This document shows, piece after piece, positions 7,301 to 14,598 of a stretch of 19,958 bases of DNA. The notes beneath the pieces were generated by a model. The model made no database searches. It saw only the letters and a list, made by a program, of their open reading frames with translations, and was not told the origin of the DNA. Each line of letters begins with the position of its first letter. Position 1 is the first letter of the stretch. Both the position numbers and the translations under genes were made by a program. This stretch comes from DASVCZ01 sp036381335 (lineage in GTDB: Bacteria; Patescibacteriota; Microgenomatia; UBA1400; PJMF01): assembly GCA_036381335.1 (NCBI GenBank), contig DASVCZ010000046.1, positions 1 through 19,958 of the forward strand, read 5' to 3'.

Positions 7301-7810
7301 AAAGAAGAGTGGTTAGCTTTACCCACGATTGAAGTGACTCAGCCACCTTTGACTGCTGGTGAAGCTGAAAGTCTGGAATTCACGGTGGACGGCTCTGTGA
7401 CCGATTTCTACTTTGCCATTCGGGCCAAGGACAGAGCCGGTAACTACTCAGCCTTAAGTGACAGCACCATGATCAAAATTGCTCCACCTGAAGCTGCTGT
7501 CCAATTAAGCTATGACGAAGTGACCCATAACTTTACTTTTGAATTAACTGAGATTGAAGAATACGACAGTTACACCTATGAACTGATCTATGATCATACG
7601 GTTGAGGGGGGCACAGTCGGCGAAGCCATCGTGGGAGAAGGCACTTTAGAAGACGAAAGTAATCAGTTTTCCTCATCTCCACTCTTGGCTGGCACTTGTT
7701 CAGAAAATGGAGAAGTATGTGTGCCACATACTAACGTCACCAATGCTTCAATAATCGTCACCTTAACTGGTGAAGGAGTATCAGACAAGACTATTGGAAA
7801 GCAGTTATAA
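4343..7810 (+). CDS. Giant multidomain surface protein with SipW-type leader
   Basis: A 1155-aa exported protein starting 2 bases after sipW; a start at residue 8 (4364) is an alternative. The leader has a hydrophobic core then GAFLTSMVTAASN and QTGAIDV, the SipW-type pattern. Domains, by eye: a beta-sandwich ending in an ADGFD motif (about 75-217); an SdrD/Cna-B-like fold with a Ca-loop-like DLNGNGQQDDGE (about 230-440) carrying an inserted beta domain (277-388); a second Cna-B-like unit (458-675) with a homologous insert (510-620); a carbohydrate-binding-like sandwich starting NGGFEAGLENW (about 700-853); an Ig-like unit (859-933); an FN3-like unit with KDRAGNYS (935-1043); and a beta-rich tail. 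There is no sortase motif or C-terminal TM helix, so attachment is probably through TasA-like fibres or other proteins. The likely role is adhesin or fibre-associated protein; the ligand is unknown. Confidence 0.85.
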   Translation: MLQIEKQMKLLLNITKITLIVSLLVVSVFGVFGGFSKTGAFLTSMVTAASNLIQTGAIDVCTEGEKWLDEVVDVHQGLRKDGSPITDPARTDAEAVLGVADGQFFALGAGGTLTAKFENPILDQSGPDVDLTVNETTNGRETYPEETALIEVSQDGSTWFALPVEASSRASGGVNELDIASTGLSWIEYIRFTDTTDNGPHASNADGFDIESVQATYGVCDDLPLEEKSLTGLKYHDLNGNGQQDDGENGLADWTIYATTKIWESNVLAQDTPAVVTPMLESGVTYIARVTGTYNANDGIEADAMYSFRTPSSTEWTDSVNTYEGYGPTLLDLQINGTSPAWGDYNADHVYWIPLTGADATASFEMYDLDNGANNSGHLQLELFEVVESTVTDADGNYSLTIVGYNDQTIYLFEGMQSGWQQTQPGPTAYYYQVAPEASQTEFDFGNQATQIADELAEVTVCKVDQDQQALNNWQVLLHSPTAVDSVTVYPSNTLGSTGGTSNQISTSQALPIDDYVVITEGAYTYRNSPGATLTDATFSQRHPSDPVYGGPYAPWVNVMSLGNPGWLGVMVNGTPTNWSDIYNDEHRYARGYTNYTGTFDFTILDDIYSDNSGQVAVDIYPGWSQMTGNNGCTTFTDVPFGNYTVDEILQVGWDNVSGTGTVIVDDQTETFTLVNEEEAPVAPISSLTVSSSPTRDIEERVTNGGFEAGLENWSTSGNVTVVEGSDHGVMPFQNKMVRIENAHITTLSQDLSNTIEGHGVRSISFAYNLAAYEDSLSNDQPGLMVFAGEQMVYQAWASQINFDGNAETMDATGWQTLTIDLTYVEDPTLTLAFYGRVTSSKPAYVYVDEVSTNVAVVNDQAKFTLMSDGNEPGDQVHYALVRNGVRQEFVGASPLEFSLTGGTDNNQVEYWATNADGNEEEHKQFVVYFDNVAPEAPGQVKIEDLGQGQGKLSWVAGGDDNPFGLNQAATYQIKYSSVPIDPNLTKEEWLALPTIEVTQPPLTAGEAESLEFTVDGSVTDFYFAIRAKDRAGNYSALSDSTMIKIAPPEAAVQLSYDEVTHNFTFELTEIEEYDSYTYELIYDHTVEGGTVGEAIVGEGTLEDESNQFSSSPLLAGTCSENGEVCVPHTNVTNASIIVTLTGEGVSDKTIGKQL

Positions 7811-7813
7811 CCT

Positions 7814-9130
7814 ATGTTTAAAAAAGGTTTTTTCTCACTCTTAATTGCCTTCATCGCTAGCTTTTTGATGGCGACTCCTGCCAGTGCCGGCACTGATCTG
7901 ACAGTTTCTTGTCCGAGTGTTGGAAGTTGTGGAGTGACACCTGCTGGCACACCCATTTTTGAAGAGTTTGGCTGGATGCCCGGTTCAACGGTGACTCAAC
8001 GGTTAACCATGGATAACACGTCGGGCCAAAGTGGTTTTGCGGCCATGGAAGTTGTTAATTACGATGAATTGAAGAACTTAGGTCACATCGTTCAGATTGA
8101 AATTCGCCGAGATTCGCCCGTAGGAGCAGTGGTCTATGGAGGAGTTACCCTGCATCAATTCCGTGATGATGGGTACTTTACTTTTGACACGCTCACTAGC
8201 GGGCAAACTAAAGACTACTACTTAACTGCCTATATGCCAGCTAGTGCCGGTAATGAATATCAGGCCGCCAGAGCTGAATTTGATTTAAACATGGGTCTAG
8301 AATTAACTCCGATTCCACCGACCAGTGGCGGTGGCGATGGCGAGGGTAACCCGGGAGGCTCAGTCCTGGGAAGTAATTCAGGACCGGCTCCTGTCTGTAC
8401 CGCCAATGCTCCTGGCAGTGCCCCCACTGTCACCATCACCAGCGTCGGAGTCAATACTGTCTCTTTGAGCTGGACAGCCGTTTCGCCAGTCACCCACTAC
8501 GCCTTAGTTTTTACTCGAACCAGCGATGGCGCCCAATATGGGAGCACCAATATTGGTAATGTCACTACCTACACCATCACTAATCTTTCCGGAGGTGCTG
8601 GCTATACCTTTGAAGTTTTTGGAGTCAATGACTGTGCGCCTGGTCCCAGAGGTACGGCTACCAGTGGTATTGTCGGCGGACCGGTCATTGATACGCGACC
8701 TCTTGGTCCTGGGGGAGAAGTCTTAGGTGTGGAAGAGGATTTGGAAGCCAGTCCTTCACCAACGCCTAATGCCGAGTCTGAAAACAGTGGTCAAATAGCT
8801 GGTGTCTTTGATGATGTCTGCGCTCAATGGCGGCAGTATATCCCTTGGCTGCTGCTGATAGCTCAACTTGTGATTATCTTATTTGCCGAATGGAAATGGC
8901 GTGCTGATCAGGGTTGGACCAAGCACTTTGTCACCGTGGGTATGACTCTGTTGTCGATTGCTCTGTTCTATTTACTCCGAGAATGTGATTGTTACGCTGG
9001 CGGTTTCTTAGCCTGGCTGTGTAAGTGGTATTGGGTGGTGGCAGGTTTAATGACGCTCCTTTTAAGAGTCATTAGCTACGCTTTTATTGAAGAAGTAGAA
9101 GCTGGAGAAGAATCAAAAATAAAAAATTAA
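7814..9130 (+). CDS. Membrane-anchored protein with TasA-like and FN3 domains
   Basis: A 438-aa protein. The standard signal peptide is probably cut after ASA (residue 25), not SipW-type. Residues about 45-162 look like the TasA/camelysin sandwich: FGWMPGSTVTQRLTMDN near the start and AGNEYQAARAEFDLNM at the end, comparable with NNCYQDATYEFDFQ in the TasA-like protein. A Gly/Pro linker with GGSVLG (181-186) leads to an FN3 domain (about 203-288), then GGEVLGV (300-306) and a Ser/Pro/Thr linker. Three hydrophobic helices follow (about 343-359, 371-388, 405-424), with a Cys-rich ECDC between the last two. The gene starts 3 bases after the giant surface gene with no clear Shine-Dalgarno, implying translational coupling. 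I infer a cell-surface anchor or nucleator for the fibre; no exact family is recognised. Confidence 0.8.
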   Translation: MFKKGFFSLLIAFIASFLMATPASAGTDLTVSCPSVGSCGVTPAGTPIFEEFGWMPGSTVTQRLTMDNTSGQSGFAAMEVVNYDELKNLGHIVQIEIRRDSPVGAVVYGGVTLHQFRDDGYFTFDTLTSGQTKDYYLTAYMPASAGNEYQAARAEFDLNMGLELTPIPPTSGGGDGEGNPGGSVLGSNSGPAPVCTANAPGSAPTVTITSVGVNTVSLSWTAVSPVTHYALVFTRTSDGAQYGSTNIGNVTTYTITNLSGGAGYTFEVFGVNDCAPGPRGTATSGIVGGPVIDTRPLGPGGEVLGVEEDLEASPSPTPNAESENSGQIAGVFDDVCAQWRQYIPWLLLIAQLVIILFAEWKWRADQGWTKHFVTVGMTLLSIALFYLLRECDCYAGGFLAWLCKWYWVVAGLMTLLLRVISYAFIEEVEAGEESKIKN

Positions 9131-9177
9131 AAAGGTGCGTTTGACACCCCTTGTACTTGCTTCAAAAACTCTGCATA

Positions 9178-10173
9178 ATGGGTTTTGTGAAACTACGCGA
9201 ATCCTTTGCCCACCTCTTTCATCCGCGACGGTCAAATAATCATCGACCCCGATTATTACACCCACATGCCATGATGTATTTGGCTGCTATTGTGGTTGGC
9301 TTTAGCGGTTTATTACACAGTCTGAGTTTGCTCCCCACCCAATATGAAACCATTCTCGGCTTTGCTTCCAGCATTTCTCAGTCACAGGTGATAGAGCAAA
9401 CTAATGCCCAACGGGCCCAACATGGTTTGCCAGCATTAACTCCCAATGAGAAATTAAGCCAAGCGGCGATGGCCAAAGCCCAAGACATGATGGCCGATCA
9501 ATACTGGGCGCATACTGCCCCTGATGGGACGCAACCTTGGGCATTTATTCGCCAAGCAGGCTATTCATACAAGGTGGCAGGGGAAAATTTAGCGCGAGAT
9601 TTTGCTAATGGCCAAGATATGATGGCCGCATGGATGGCGTCTCCTACTCACCGAGCTAATATTTTAAACACACGTTATACCGAAATTGGGATCGCGGTTC
9701 TTAATGGTACCTTGCAAGGGTATGAAACCACCCTAGTGGTGCAGATGTTTGGCACACCCCAGGGAGCTGTGGCAGCTGTGGATACCGAAGCGGCCCAAGT
9801 AACCCAAGCTCCCTCCTCCTTCCCCACTGAACCAGTAGTTGAAACTGTTGACACCGTTGAGACCCTTCCCACGCCCGTTCCAGATGCCGCTTCCGTGGGT
9901 CAGCAACCAACTCCAGCCAACACTACTGTCTTGGCGGCCGCCTTAGTGCCTTTAGGCGAGCTCCAAGTTCCGCCCCTCTTTACCCCGCTTCAACTGAGCA
10001 AAGCCCTTTTCTTAAGCATGATTATGATGATAGTTGGGACCCTACTTTATGATTCGTTGATTATTGGCCACCGTCAGACCATGCGGTTAGTAGGTAAAAA
10101 CTTAGCCCACATTGTCTTTTTTAGCACCATTGCCTTTTTACTGATCTTATTTAAAGGAGGAATTGTTGGATGA
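9178..10173 (+). CDS. Membrane-tethered CAP-domain (SCP/YkwD-like) protein
   Basis: 331 aa from the ATG at 9178. The frame is open to a TTG at 9151, and a GTG at 9187 is also possible because a CATAAT sits at 9174-9179. A basic N-terminus and a TM helix (about 32-52) precede a CAP domain (about 71-195). It has the family signatures AHTAPDG (His112), AGENLA (Glu136), SPTHRANIL (His158) and TEIGIA (Glu169). These form the CAP cavity tetrad. A Pro/Thr/Val linker and two C-terminal TM helices (about 275-298 and 308-330) follow. Bacterial CAP proteins of this type are extracellular and mostly of unknown activity. The position just after the fibre cluster suggests a cell-surface role. Confidence 0.88.
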   Translation: MGFVKLRESFAHLFHPRRSNNHRPRLLHPHAMMYLAAIVVGFSGLLHSLSLLPTQYETILGFASSISQSQVIEQTNAQRAQHGLPALTPNEKLSQAAMAKAQDMMADQYWAHTAPDGTQPWAFIRQAGYSYKVAGENLARDFANGQDMMAAWMASPTHRANILNTRYTEIGIAVLNGTLQGYETTLVVQMFGTPQGAVAAVDTEAAQVTQAPSSFPTEPVVETVDTVETLPTPVPDAASVGQQPTPANTTVLAAALVPLGELQVPPLFTPLQLSKALFLSMIMMIVGTLLYDSLIIGHRQTMRLVGKNLAHIVFFSTIAFLLILFKGGIVG

Positions 10174-10436
10174 TAACCTTACATCGAGAACTGACTCAGC
10201 ACAAATGGGCCTACGTGGTGTTACTATCTGCCATGTTACTAGCGGTGCTGTTATTTATGGCGGCTTGGCCTAGCCATTTTTGGCAACGGATAATTGGCTT
10301 AGCTGCTGCCGCATTTTACGCAATCTGGGGCATTTTAACCCACTGGCGATCTGACCACATTTCCAAGCACGTCGTGTATGAGTATCTGACGGTGGCTTTC
10401 TTAGGTGCCTTATTATTGCTGATGGTGACGATATAG
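10170..10436 (+). CDS. Small polytopic membrane protein, unknown
   Basis: 88 aa, overlapping the CAP gene by 4 bases (ATGA). A strong AAAGGAGG (10153-10160) lies inside the end of that gene, so the two are translationally coupled. There are three hydrophobic segments (about 13-33, 37-58, 68-88) and little else. No family is recognised. It probably works in the membrane with the CAP protein. Confidence 0.75.
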   Translation: MITLHRELTQHKWAYVVLLSAMLLAVLLFMAAWPSHFWQRIIGLAAAAFYAIWGILTHWRSDHISKHVVYEYLTVAFLGALLLLMVTI

Positions 10437-10437
10437 A

Positions 10438-10443
10438 TATAAT
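10438..10443 (+). promoter_or_regulatory. -10 box giving a very short leader before 10454
   Basis: A perfect TATAAT begins 2 bases after the stop of the 88-aa gene and ends 10 bases before the next ATG. A TTGCTG (10416-10421) at 16 bp is a weak -35. No Shine-Dalgarno lies between, so a transcript from here would be essentially leaderless. Confidence 0.55.
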
Positions 10444-10453
10444 AGGACTTCAC

Positions 10454-11248
10454 ATGCCCATCAAAACCTTTGTCATCTTCACTCTGCTCTTGCTGGCTCT
10501 TCCAGGCGTTACCCCAATCAGGGCGCAAGATGTGGTGACTCAACGTCAGGATCTATCTCAAGACTTGTTTGACTTAGAACGCAGCTACCGAGGTCAGTTG
10601 GACGAGTATCGTCGGTATGAACGAGAGTACCAACTGGCGTATGAGCAGAACACCAAACTGCAAACGCTCTCTTCCTTGGAAACCTTGGTCCAGGCTACCC
10701 ACCGGGTGATGACCACTAGAGCCCTGGTTTTACATACGTACTTTCGGTTAATGAGGATCACGGTGCTCGATGCTGAGGGGATTAACACTCAACACAAGGA
10801 CAGGTTGCTCAGTTCACTTGACGAAGCGGTCGCTCGGATTGAAACTCATCAACAACTACTCGAAAAATCTCAAAATAGAACTGCCCTCCAGCAAGCGGCG
10901 GTGGAGTTTGAACCACTTCATGAAAATTTACTGATCATCAGTAACTATGGCCAAACAGTGATTCAAGTTGGTCGGTTACAGAACATTTATGACAATGCTA
11001 ACGTCTTATTAAGTCGCATCGAAGCCGAAGATGCCAGCCAGTTGTCGGCGGCAGAAGTCTCACAGCGCCAACGAGCAATTAATGAGACCAAAACGTCTTT
11101 GCAAGGCGTTCAGTCTCAACTTCAGCAAGCTAATACAGAACTGGAAGAATTGGTTCAGCGGCAAGCAGATTTTTATGACTTGTTTTATCTGACGGACGTC
11201 TATGACACTTTATCTAAAAGTATCGCCTTTTTAACGGAGTTACGCTAA
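10454..11248 (+). CDS. Exported helical protein, unknown
   Basis: A 264-aa protein with a cleavable-looking signal peptide (MPIKTFVIFTLLLLALPG, cut probable after IRA, about residue 24). The rest is almost entirely charged, heptad-rich helix with many Gln, Leu and Glu residues, so an extracytoplasmic coiled-coil bundle is expected. The long LQGVQSQLQQANTELEELVQ-type stretch near 220-240 is the clearest coiled coil. No family is recognised. It is followed after 2 bases by a single-pass membrane protein and probably shares its transcript. Confidence 0.75.
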   Translation: MPIKTFVIFTLLLLALPGVTPIRAQDVVTQRQDLSQDLFDLERSYRGQLDEYRRYEREYQLAYEQNTKLQTLSSLETLVQATHRVMTTRALVLHTYFRLMRITVLDAEGINTQHKDRLLSSLDEAVARIETHQQLLEKSQNRTALQQAAVEFEPLHENLLIISNYGQTVIQVGRLQNIYDNANVLLSRIEAEDASQLSAAEVSQRQRAINETKTSLQGVQSQLQQANTELEELVQRQADFYDLFYLTDVYDTLSKSIAFLTELR

Positions 11249-11250
11249 GT

Positions 11251-11631
11251 ATGAACGAAGCACAACCGACCAGCCCGATTCACACCGATCAAACCTTATT
11301 TGCGGCCCAAGAGCCGTATCTCGATTCTGGTCGGTCAGCGCTGGAGCGAGCTGAAGCACCGGCTTCGGTACCCGTATACAAACAAAAAAAGGTCATCTTG
11401 GCGGTAGGGGGAGTGTTGGCTTTGTTGGTGGTACTGTTAGTCGCCAGTGCTTTGATGATGAATGGTGGAACTTCACCTATGACCCGACTAGAACCTTCAC
11501 CCACACCTCAAGTGCAAACGCCTGGTAAATATGCGACAGAATTAAAACAACTTAATGACGATTTGCAAAAAGCAGATCCGACTCAGAAAGAATTACCCTT
11601 CCCCCCAATCAATCCGGAGATTGATATTTAA
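11251..11631 (+). CDS. Single-pass membrane protein with Pro-rich outer tail
   Basis: A 126-aa protein starting 2 bases after the preceding stop, with no Shine-Dalgarno, so probably coupled. A polar N-terminal 45 residues lead to a KQKK stop-transfer patch, then a Gly/Val/Leu-rich TM helix (about 48-69). A Thr/Pro-rich linker and a short acidic tail ending INPEIDI follow. Topology N-in, C-out is predicted by positive-inside. The family is unknown. It ends 1 base from the stop of the convergent 495-aa gene. Confidence 0.7.
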   Translation: MNEAQPTSPIHTDQTLFAAQEPYLDSGRSALERAEAPASVPVYKQKKVILAVGGVLALLVVLLVASALMMNGGTSPMTRLEPSPTPQVQTPGKYATELKQLNDDLQKADPTQKELPFPPINPEIDI

Positions 11632-11632
11632 G

Positions 11633-13120
11633 TTACTCAACTTCAAATAATGTTTTTATTTTGTCTAAGTCAACGTTAAAGTTACGGCCATGGCGTTCTA
11701 ATATTTCTTTTTTATCTCGGAAGAGGAGTTGCAAATAAGGCTTAATAGTTTTCTTGATTTCTTGAACATTAGTATCAAAAGGTGTGTGGGCCAAACTGGC
11801 TAACGAAGGCAATGTTTCCTGATTAGGAGGAAGATAGTAATCCACTTCCTCTGCTTCTACCCAGGTGTGAGCAATAGCGCTCACAGTAGCAAAAATGTCT
11901 GCTTCCTCTAAAAACATCAGAAAAGAAGGATCAAACTCCTTTTGTTCAGTCATAGATTTTTCATGTAATCGATTAAGATGATAAAAACCGAGCGTGGCCA
12001 AGTTGTAATTATAAAGGCCAGGTTTAATGATACTTTCTAAAAGATTACCGATATACTGGTCTCTAGAAGTGACTTGACCTGTCCAATTTTTTGGTAGGTG
12101 CTCTACTATCTGACTGTAAAATATTTTTCCAGCTTTAAAGACTCTATCAAAAGTCAGTCCATTTGTTGATGCAGTGGGTAACGATTGTTGATATTCTCGA
12201 ATTACCTGAATGACCTCAGCAGCAGATAGTAACGATGCTTCTGAAGGCACTTCTTGAAACAGTGAGTTCATAACGTTGATGGGTTGAAGATATGCTTCCA
12301 ATGTCTGGCGTTCTACGGTCATGCTGGTTGTTTCTAGCTCTTCCAACATTTGGACTGTTCGAGTTTGGTAATACACAACGGTGGAGGCTATAAAACTTGC
12401 AATATCATTTGATGAAAACCTAAGGAGATCAGCTACACTTTGGCCGTCAAGAAATGTAATTGGATGATAGTGAGTATTAAAAAATAGAGCATGCTCTGGA
12501 TAGTAACCACTACTTGCTACCATCTGGTCCAACTTTTTTTTAAAAAGAACTGTGGGATACGCTGCCGACTTACTAGCGATCATATCTAATGTGTGACAAA
12601 CAGAAAGTGAAGAAGTCAGGCCTTCAGCACTTTGGGCTTGGGAGAGAAGACTATTTAAGAGTGAGTTTAAGTCTGTTCCAGGAATTGAAAAAAGGTGCTC
12701 TAGGAGCAACATCAGGGCGGATGGATATGTGTTATGACGCCATTTAAACTGGCCATCCTTTTGAATAAATGAAAGCAGTGCATGCCTGGAAGCAGGAGCA
12801 TTTTTATTTAAGGGTTGGGTCCCAATTAAGGACAACTTAGCGTATCCCATTTCAGCTGGTTCGACAGCTAGGGTGACCTGGGGATAATTAGCAACAAGAA
12901 TGGCTATTTCTTCTGGAAAGGTGGTAGGAACAAGCAATCTATTTTCAAACGTGGCTATAAACTTAACCACCGTGGGGTGAGTATCTATGAGCTCCACCAA
13001 CCCTGCTCCCATTAGTGATTCATCGGGACACTGGGCATGGGCTTCGTCCATTTTGGCTAAGGTAGTTTGAACGTCGGGGGAGTAGTTGAGGTGCAAGCCC
13101 AGTTGTTTCTCAGGTAGCAT
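11633..13120 (-). CDS. Unrecognised 495-aa soluble protein
   Basis: A long, single reading frame with no signal peptide or membrane helix; mostly helical by composition with many Leu, Ser and Glu residues. I see no catalytic or nucleotide-binding motif that I can name, and no repeat. The ATG at 13120 is supported by an extended -10 box 11 bases upstream, with no Shine-Dalgarno. It is a monocistronic gene on the strand opposite its left and right neighbours, and its 3' end nearly touches the convergent gene without a visible terminator. It is probably cytoplasmic; function unknown. Confidence 0.8.
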   Translation of the reverse strand: MLPEKQLGLHLNYSPDVQTTLAKMDEAHAQCPDESLMGAGLVELIDTHPTVVKFIATFENRLLVPTTFPEEIAILVANYPQVTLAVEPAEMGYAKLSLIGTQPLNKNAPASRHALLSFIQKDGQFKWRHNTYPSALMLLLEHLFSIPGTDLNSLLNSLLSQAQSAEGLTSSLSVCHTLDMIASKSAAYPTVLFKKKLDQMVASSGYYPEHALFFNTHYHPITFLDGQSVADLLRFSSNDIASFIASTVVYYQTRTVQMLEELETTSMTVERQTLEAYLQPINVMNSLFQEVPSEASLLSAAEVIQVIREYQQSLPTASTNGLTFDRVFKAGKIFYSQIVEHLPKNWTGQVTSRDQYIGNLLESIIKPGLYNYNLATLGFYHLNRLHEKSMTEQKEFDPSFLMFLEEADIFATVSAIAHTWVEAEEVDYYLPPNQETLPSLASLAHTPFDTNVQEIKKTIKPYLQLLFRDKKEILERHGRNFNVDLDKIKTLFEVE

Positions 13121-13131
13121 ACGAGGAGGGA

Positions 13132-13140
13132 ATTATAGCA
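13132..13140 (-). promoter_or_regulatory. Extended -10 promoter of the 495-aa gene
   Basis: TGC-TATAAT on the reverse strand is a perfect extended -10 element and identical to that of the RRM gene. It ends 11 bases before the ATG, so the transcript would start about 4-5 bases before the start codon. Confidence 0.65.
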
Positions 13141-13236
13141 TGATGAGTTCACAAGACGTGATGCTTTTAAGCAACACCCTCTGGGAAGAATGTAATGAGT
13201 TTCTGGCTTTTTTTGAAACTGCGTTACAATAAGGTA

Positions 13237-13659
13237 ATGACCTTTCAACTTCTGATGCTCTCAGTTTTTCTAGCATTAAATGTAGGAATTTTTTTCAGGG
13301 CGCTTCAATTGACCAAGAAAGGTGGTTTTTATACCGACACACCTTTGCTAGGTTTACTGGGAATTTTTGTCTGGGGAGATGCGTTGGTCTTAGCCCCCTT
13401 TTGGGCCGTCGTCTCTCTCATTGGCATCTGGTTGCCACCACTTTATATGCTGAGGTTTCTTTTACTCTTCTACGCCATTCGTTCCGCGTACGAAGTTATT
13501 TACTGGATCAACCACCAAGTGGCTCAACGTGAGTATATGCCACCGTTTGCTAGAAGATTTTCATGGTTGAAACCTAATGAAGGAGCGATTCTTTACCAGC
13601 TGATGAACATGGTCCAAGTCATTCTCAGTCTGGCAGCTCTCGGCTGGACCTACGCTTAG
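13237..13659 (+). CDS. Small polytopic membrane protein, unknown
   Basis: 140 aa from the ATG at 13237; the frame is open to another ATG at 13195, but TACAAT (13225-13230) and AAGGT just before 13237 favour the later start. There are four hydrophobic stretches: about 1-20, 36-60, 66-84 and 115-138. A polar cytoplasmic-looking loop (HQVAQREYMPPFARRFSW) precedes the last. No family is recognised. Its TAG overlaps the stop of the convergent DUF1189-like gene (shared bases 13656-13659), and no terminator is visible between the two. Confidence 0.65.
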   Translation: MTFQLLMLSVFLALNVGIFFRALQLTKKGGFYTDTPLLGLLGIFVWGDALVLAPFWAVVSLIGIWLPPLYMLRFLLLFYAIRSAYEVIYWINHQVAQREYMPPFARRFSWLKPNEGAILYQLMNMVQVILSLAALGWTYA

Positions 13660-14537
13660 TTACCAGACAGCATGTTCATGATCGATCGATTCCAACTAAA
13701 GAGAAGGTAGGCCACTACTACCCAAAAGGTAATCGAGAATAAAGATACACCCAATGAACCATAGAGCAGTAGGGTGAGCTGGTTGATGATTTGGGCCACA
13801 ATCCAGATGTGCAGACAGAGCTGCAACACCTTTTTAAAGCCCATTCTAAATCGATACAACCTGAGCAATAAATACAATAAAAAGATATCGAGCAATCCTT
13901 GAATAAACGTATTGATGGTCATTAAGAATGGCGAAGCCAAAACGAAAGCGGTCGTGACCACTGGCCTTAGTTCATTAATCGCTCTCTTAACTCGAGCTAC
14001 CATTTCATTTTTATTCTCTTGGGTGATTGTAAAAGGTTGCTCAAACCCCGGTACTTCTGTCAAGGGCATTTGGGTCCACTGGCCACTGGCGTTTTGAAGG
14101 TAAAAAGTGGTGGGGGAGAAGACGAGTAAATGGGAGCTGTAGGGAGATGTCGACAGTTGGTCGGCAGTCGGATTTTTTGTAGAGTAATAAAGCAAGCGTT
14201 CAGGAAAGTAAGGTGAAGTGGCGCCCTCTGGATATGCCAGCGATTGAGGCTGCTCGGTGTTGGTTGTCAGTTGCTCGCCATTCCAAGTAATCACTAAATC
14301 TTGGGGATACTGCTGACTGACTTGATCCAAGCCTTTATCCAACGCTGACAAAAACATGGGGATGTCTCGCAGATGCAAGCGCAGGCTGAACAAGGCTCCG
14401 GCTATCACCATCCCGACCATAAACACTTTAATTGAGGTCCACCAGGAAAATTCTTGAACGTGTAAATAATATCCAGCATTGGTGAAGGTTCCAAGTACGT
14501 GTTCCCAGAGGCTAAAGCGAGGAGTAGTTACTGGCAT
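13656..14537 (-). CDS. DUF1189-like membrane protein
   Basis: A 293-aa protein. One N-terminal TM helix (about 36-52) is followed by an extracytoplasmic domain of about 140 residues with the look of DUF1189 proteins: LITWNGEQL-like strands, then repeated short beta strands including FYLQNASGQWTQMPL. Three or so C-terminal TM helices (about 195-285) complete it. DUF1189 has no established biochemical role. I base the assignment on overall architecture and the ITWNG-type strand, so it is moderate. A promoter with its -10 box 10 bases before the ATG drives it. Confidence 0.65.
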   Translation of the reverse strand: MPVTTPRFSLWEHVLGTFTNAGYYLHVQEFSWWTSIKVFMVGMVIAGALFSLRLHLRDIPMFLSALDKGLDQVSQQYPQDLVITWNGEQLTTNTEQPQSLAYPEGATSPYFPERLLYYSTKNPTADQLSTSPYSSHLLVFSPTTFYLQNASGQWTQMPLTEVPGFEQPFTITQENKNEMVARVKRAINELRPVVTTAFVLASPFLMTINTFIQGLLDIFLLYLLLRLYRFRMGFKKVLQLCLHIWIVAQIINQLTLLLYGSLGVSLFSITFWVVVAYLLFSWNRSIMNMLSGN

Positions 14538-14547
14538 TGATCTGGAA

Positions 14548-14576
14548 AGTATACCGCGTCTGTCATCAGATCACAA
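14548..14576 (-). promoter_or_regulatory. Promoter of the DUF1189-like gene
   Basis: On the reverse strand TTGTGA (14571-14576) and TATACT (14548-14553) are separated by 17 bp. The -10 box ends 10 bases before the ATG and no Shine-Dalgarno lies between. This promoter overlaps the divergent frr promoter. Confidence 0.65.
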
Positions 14577-14589
14577 CTTGAGCTATAAT
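14560..14589 (+). promoter_or_regulatory. Promoter of frr
   Basis: CTGTCA (14560-14565) and a perfect TATAAT (14584-14589) are 18 bp apart. The -10 box ends 9 bases before the frr ATG. It shares 14560-14576 with the opposite-strand promoter of the DUF1189-like gene. Confidence 0.65.
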
Positions 14590-14598
14590 CACCAGTAT

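Noticed and set aside
9141..9146. Perfect TTGACA before the CAP gene as a -35 box
   Set aside because: The nearest -10-like CATAAT (9174-9179) is 27 bp away, far outside the workable spacing. TTGTAC at 9151 has the right 17-bp spacing but a poor match, so no promoter is called.
9131..9151. Hairpin AAGGTG...CACCCCTT after the 438-aa gene as a terminator
   Set aside because: Only about four contiguous pairs with a bulge, and no T-run follows.
14479..14598. 40-residue N-terminal extension of ribosome recycling factor
   Set aside because: The extension runs through the promoter and antisense to the neighbouring gene; the ATG at 14599 gives the normal family length.
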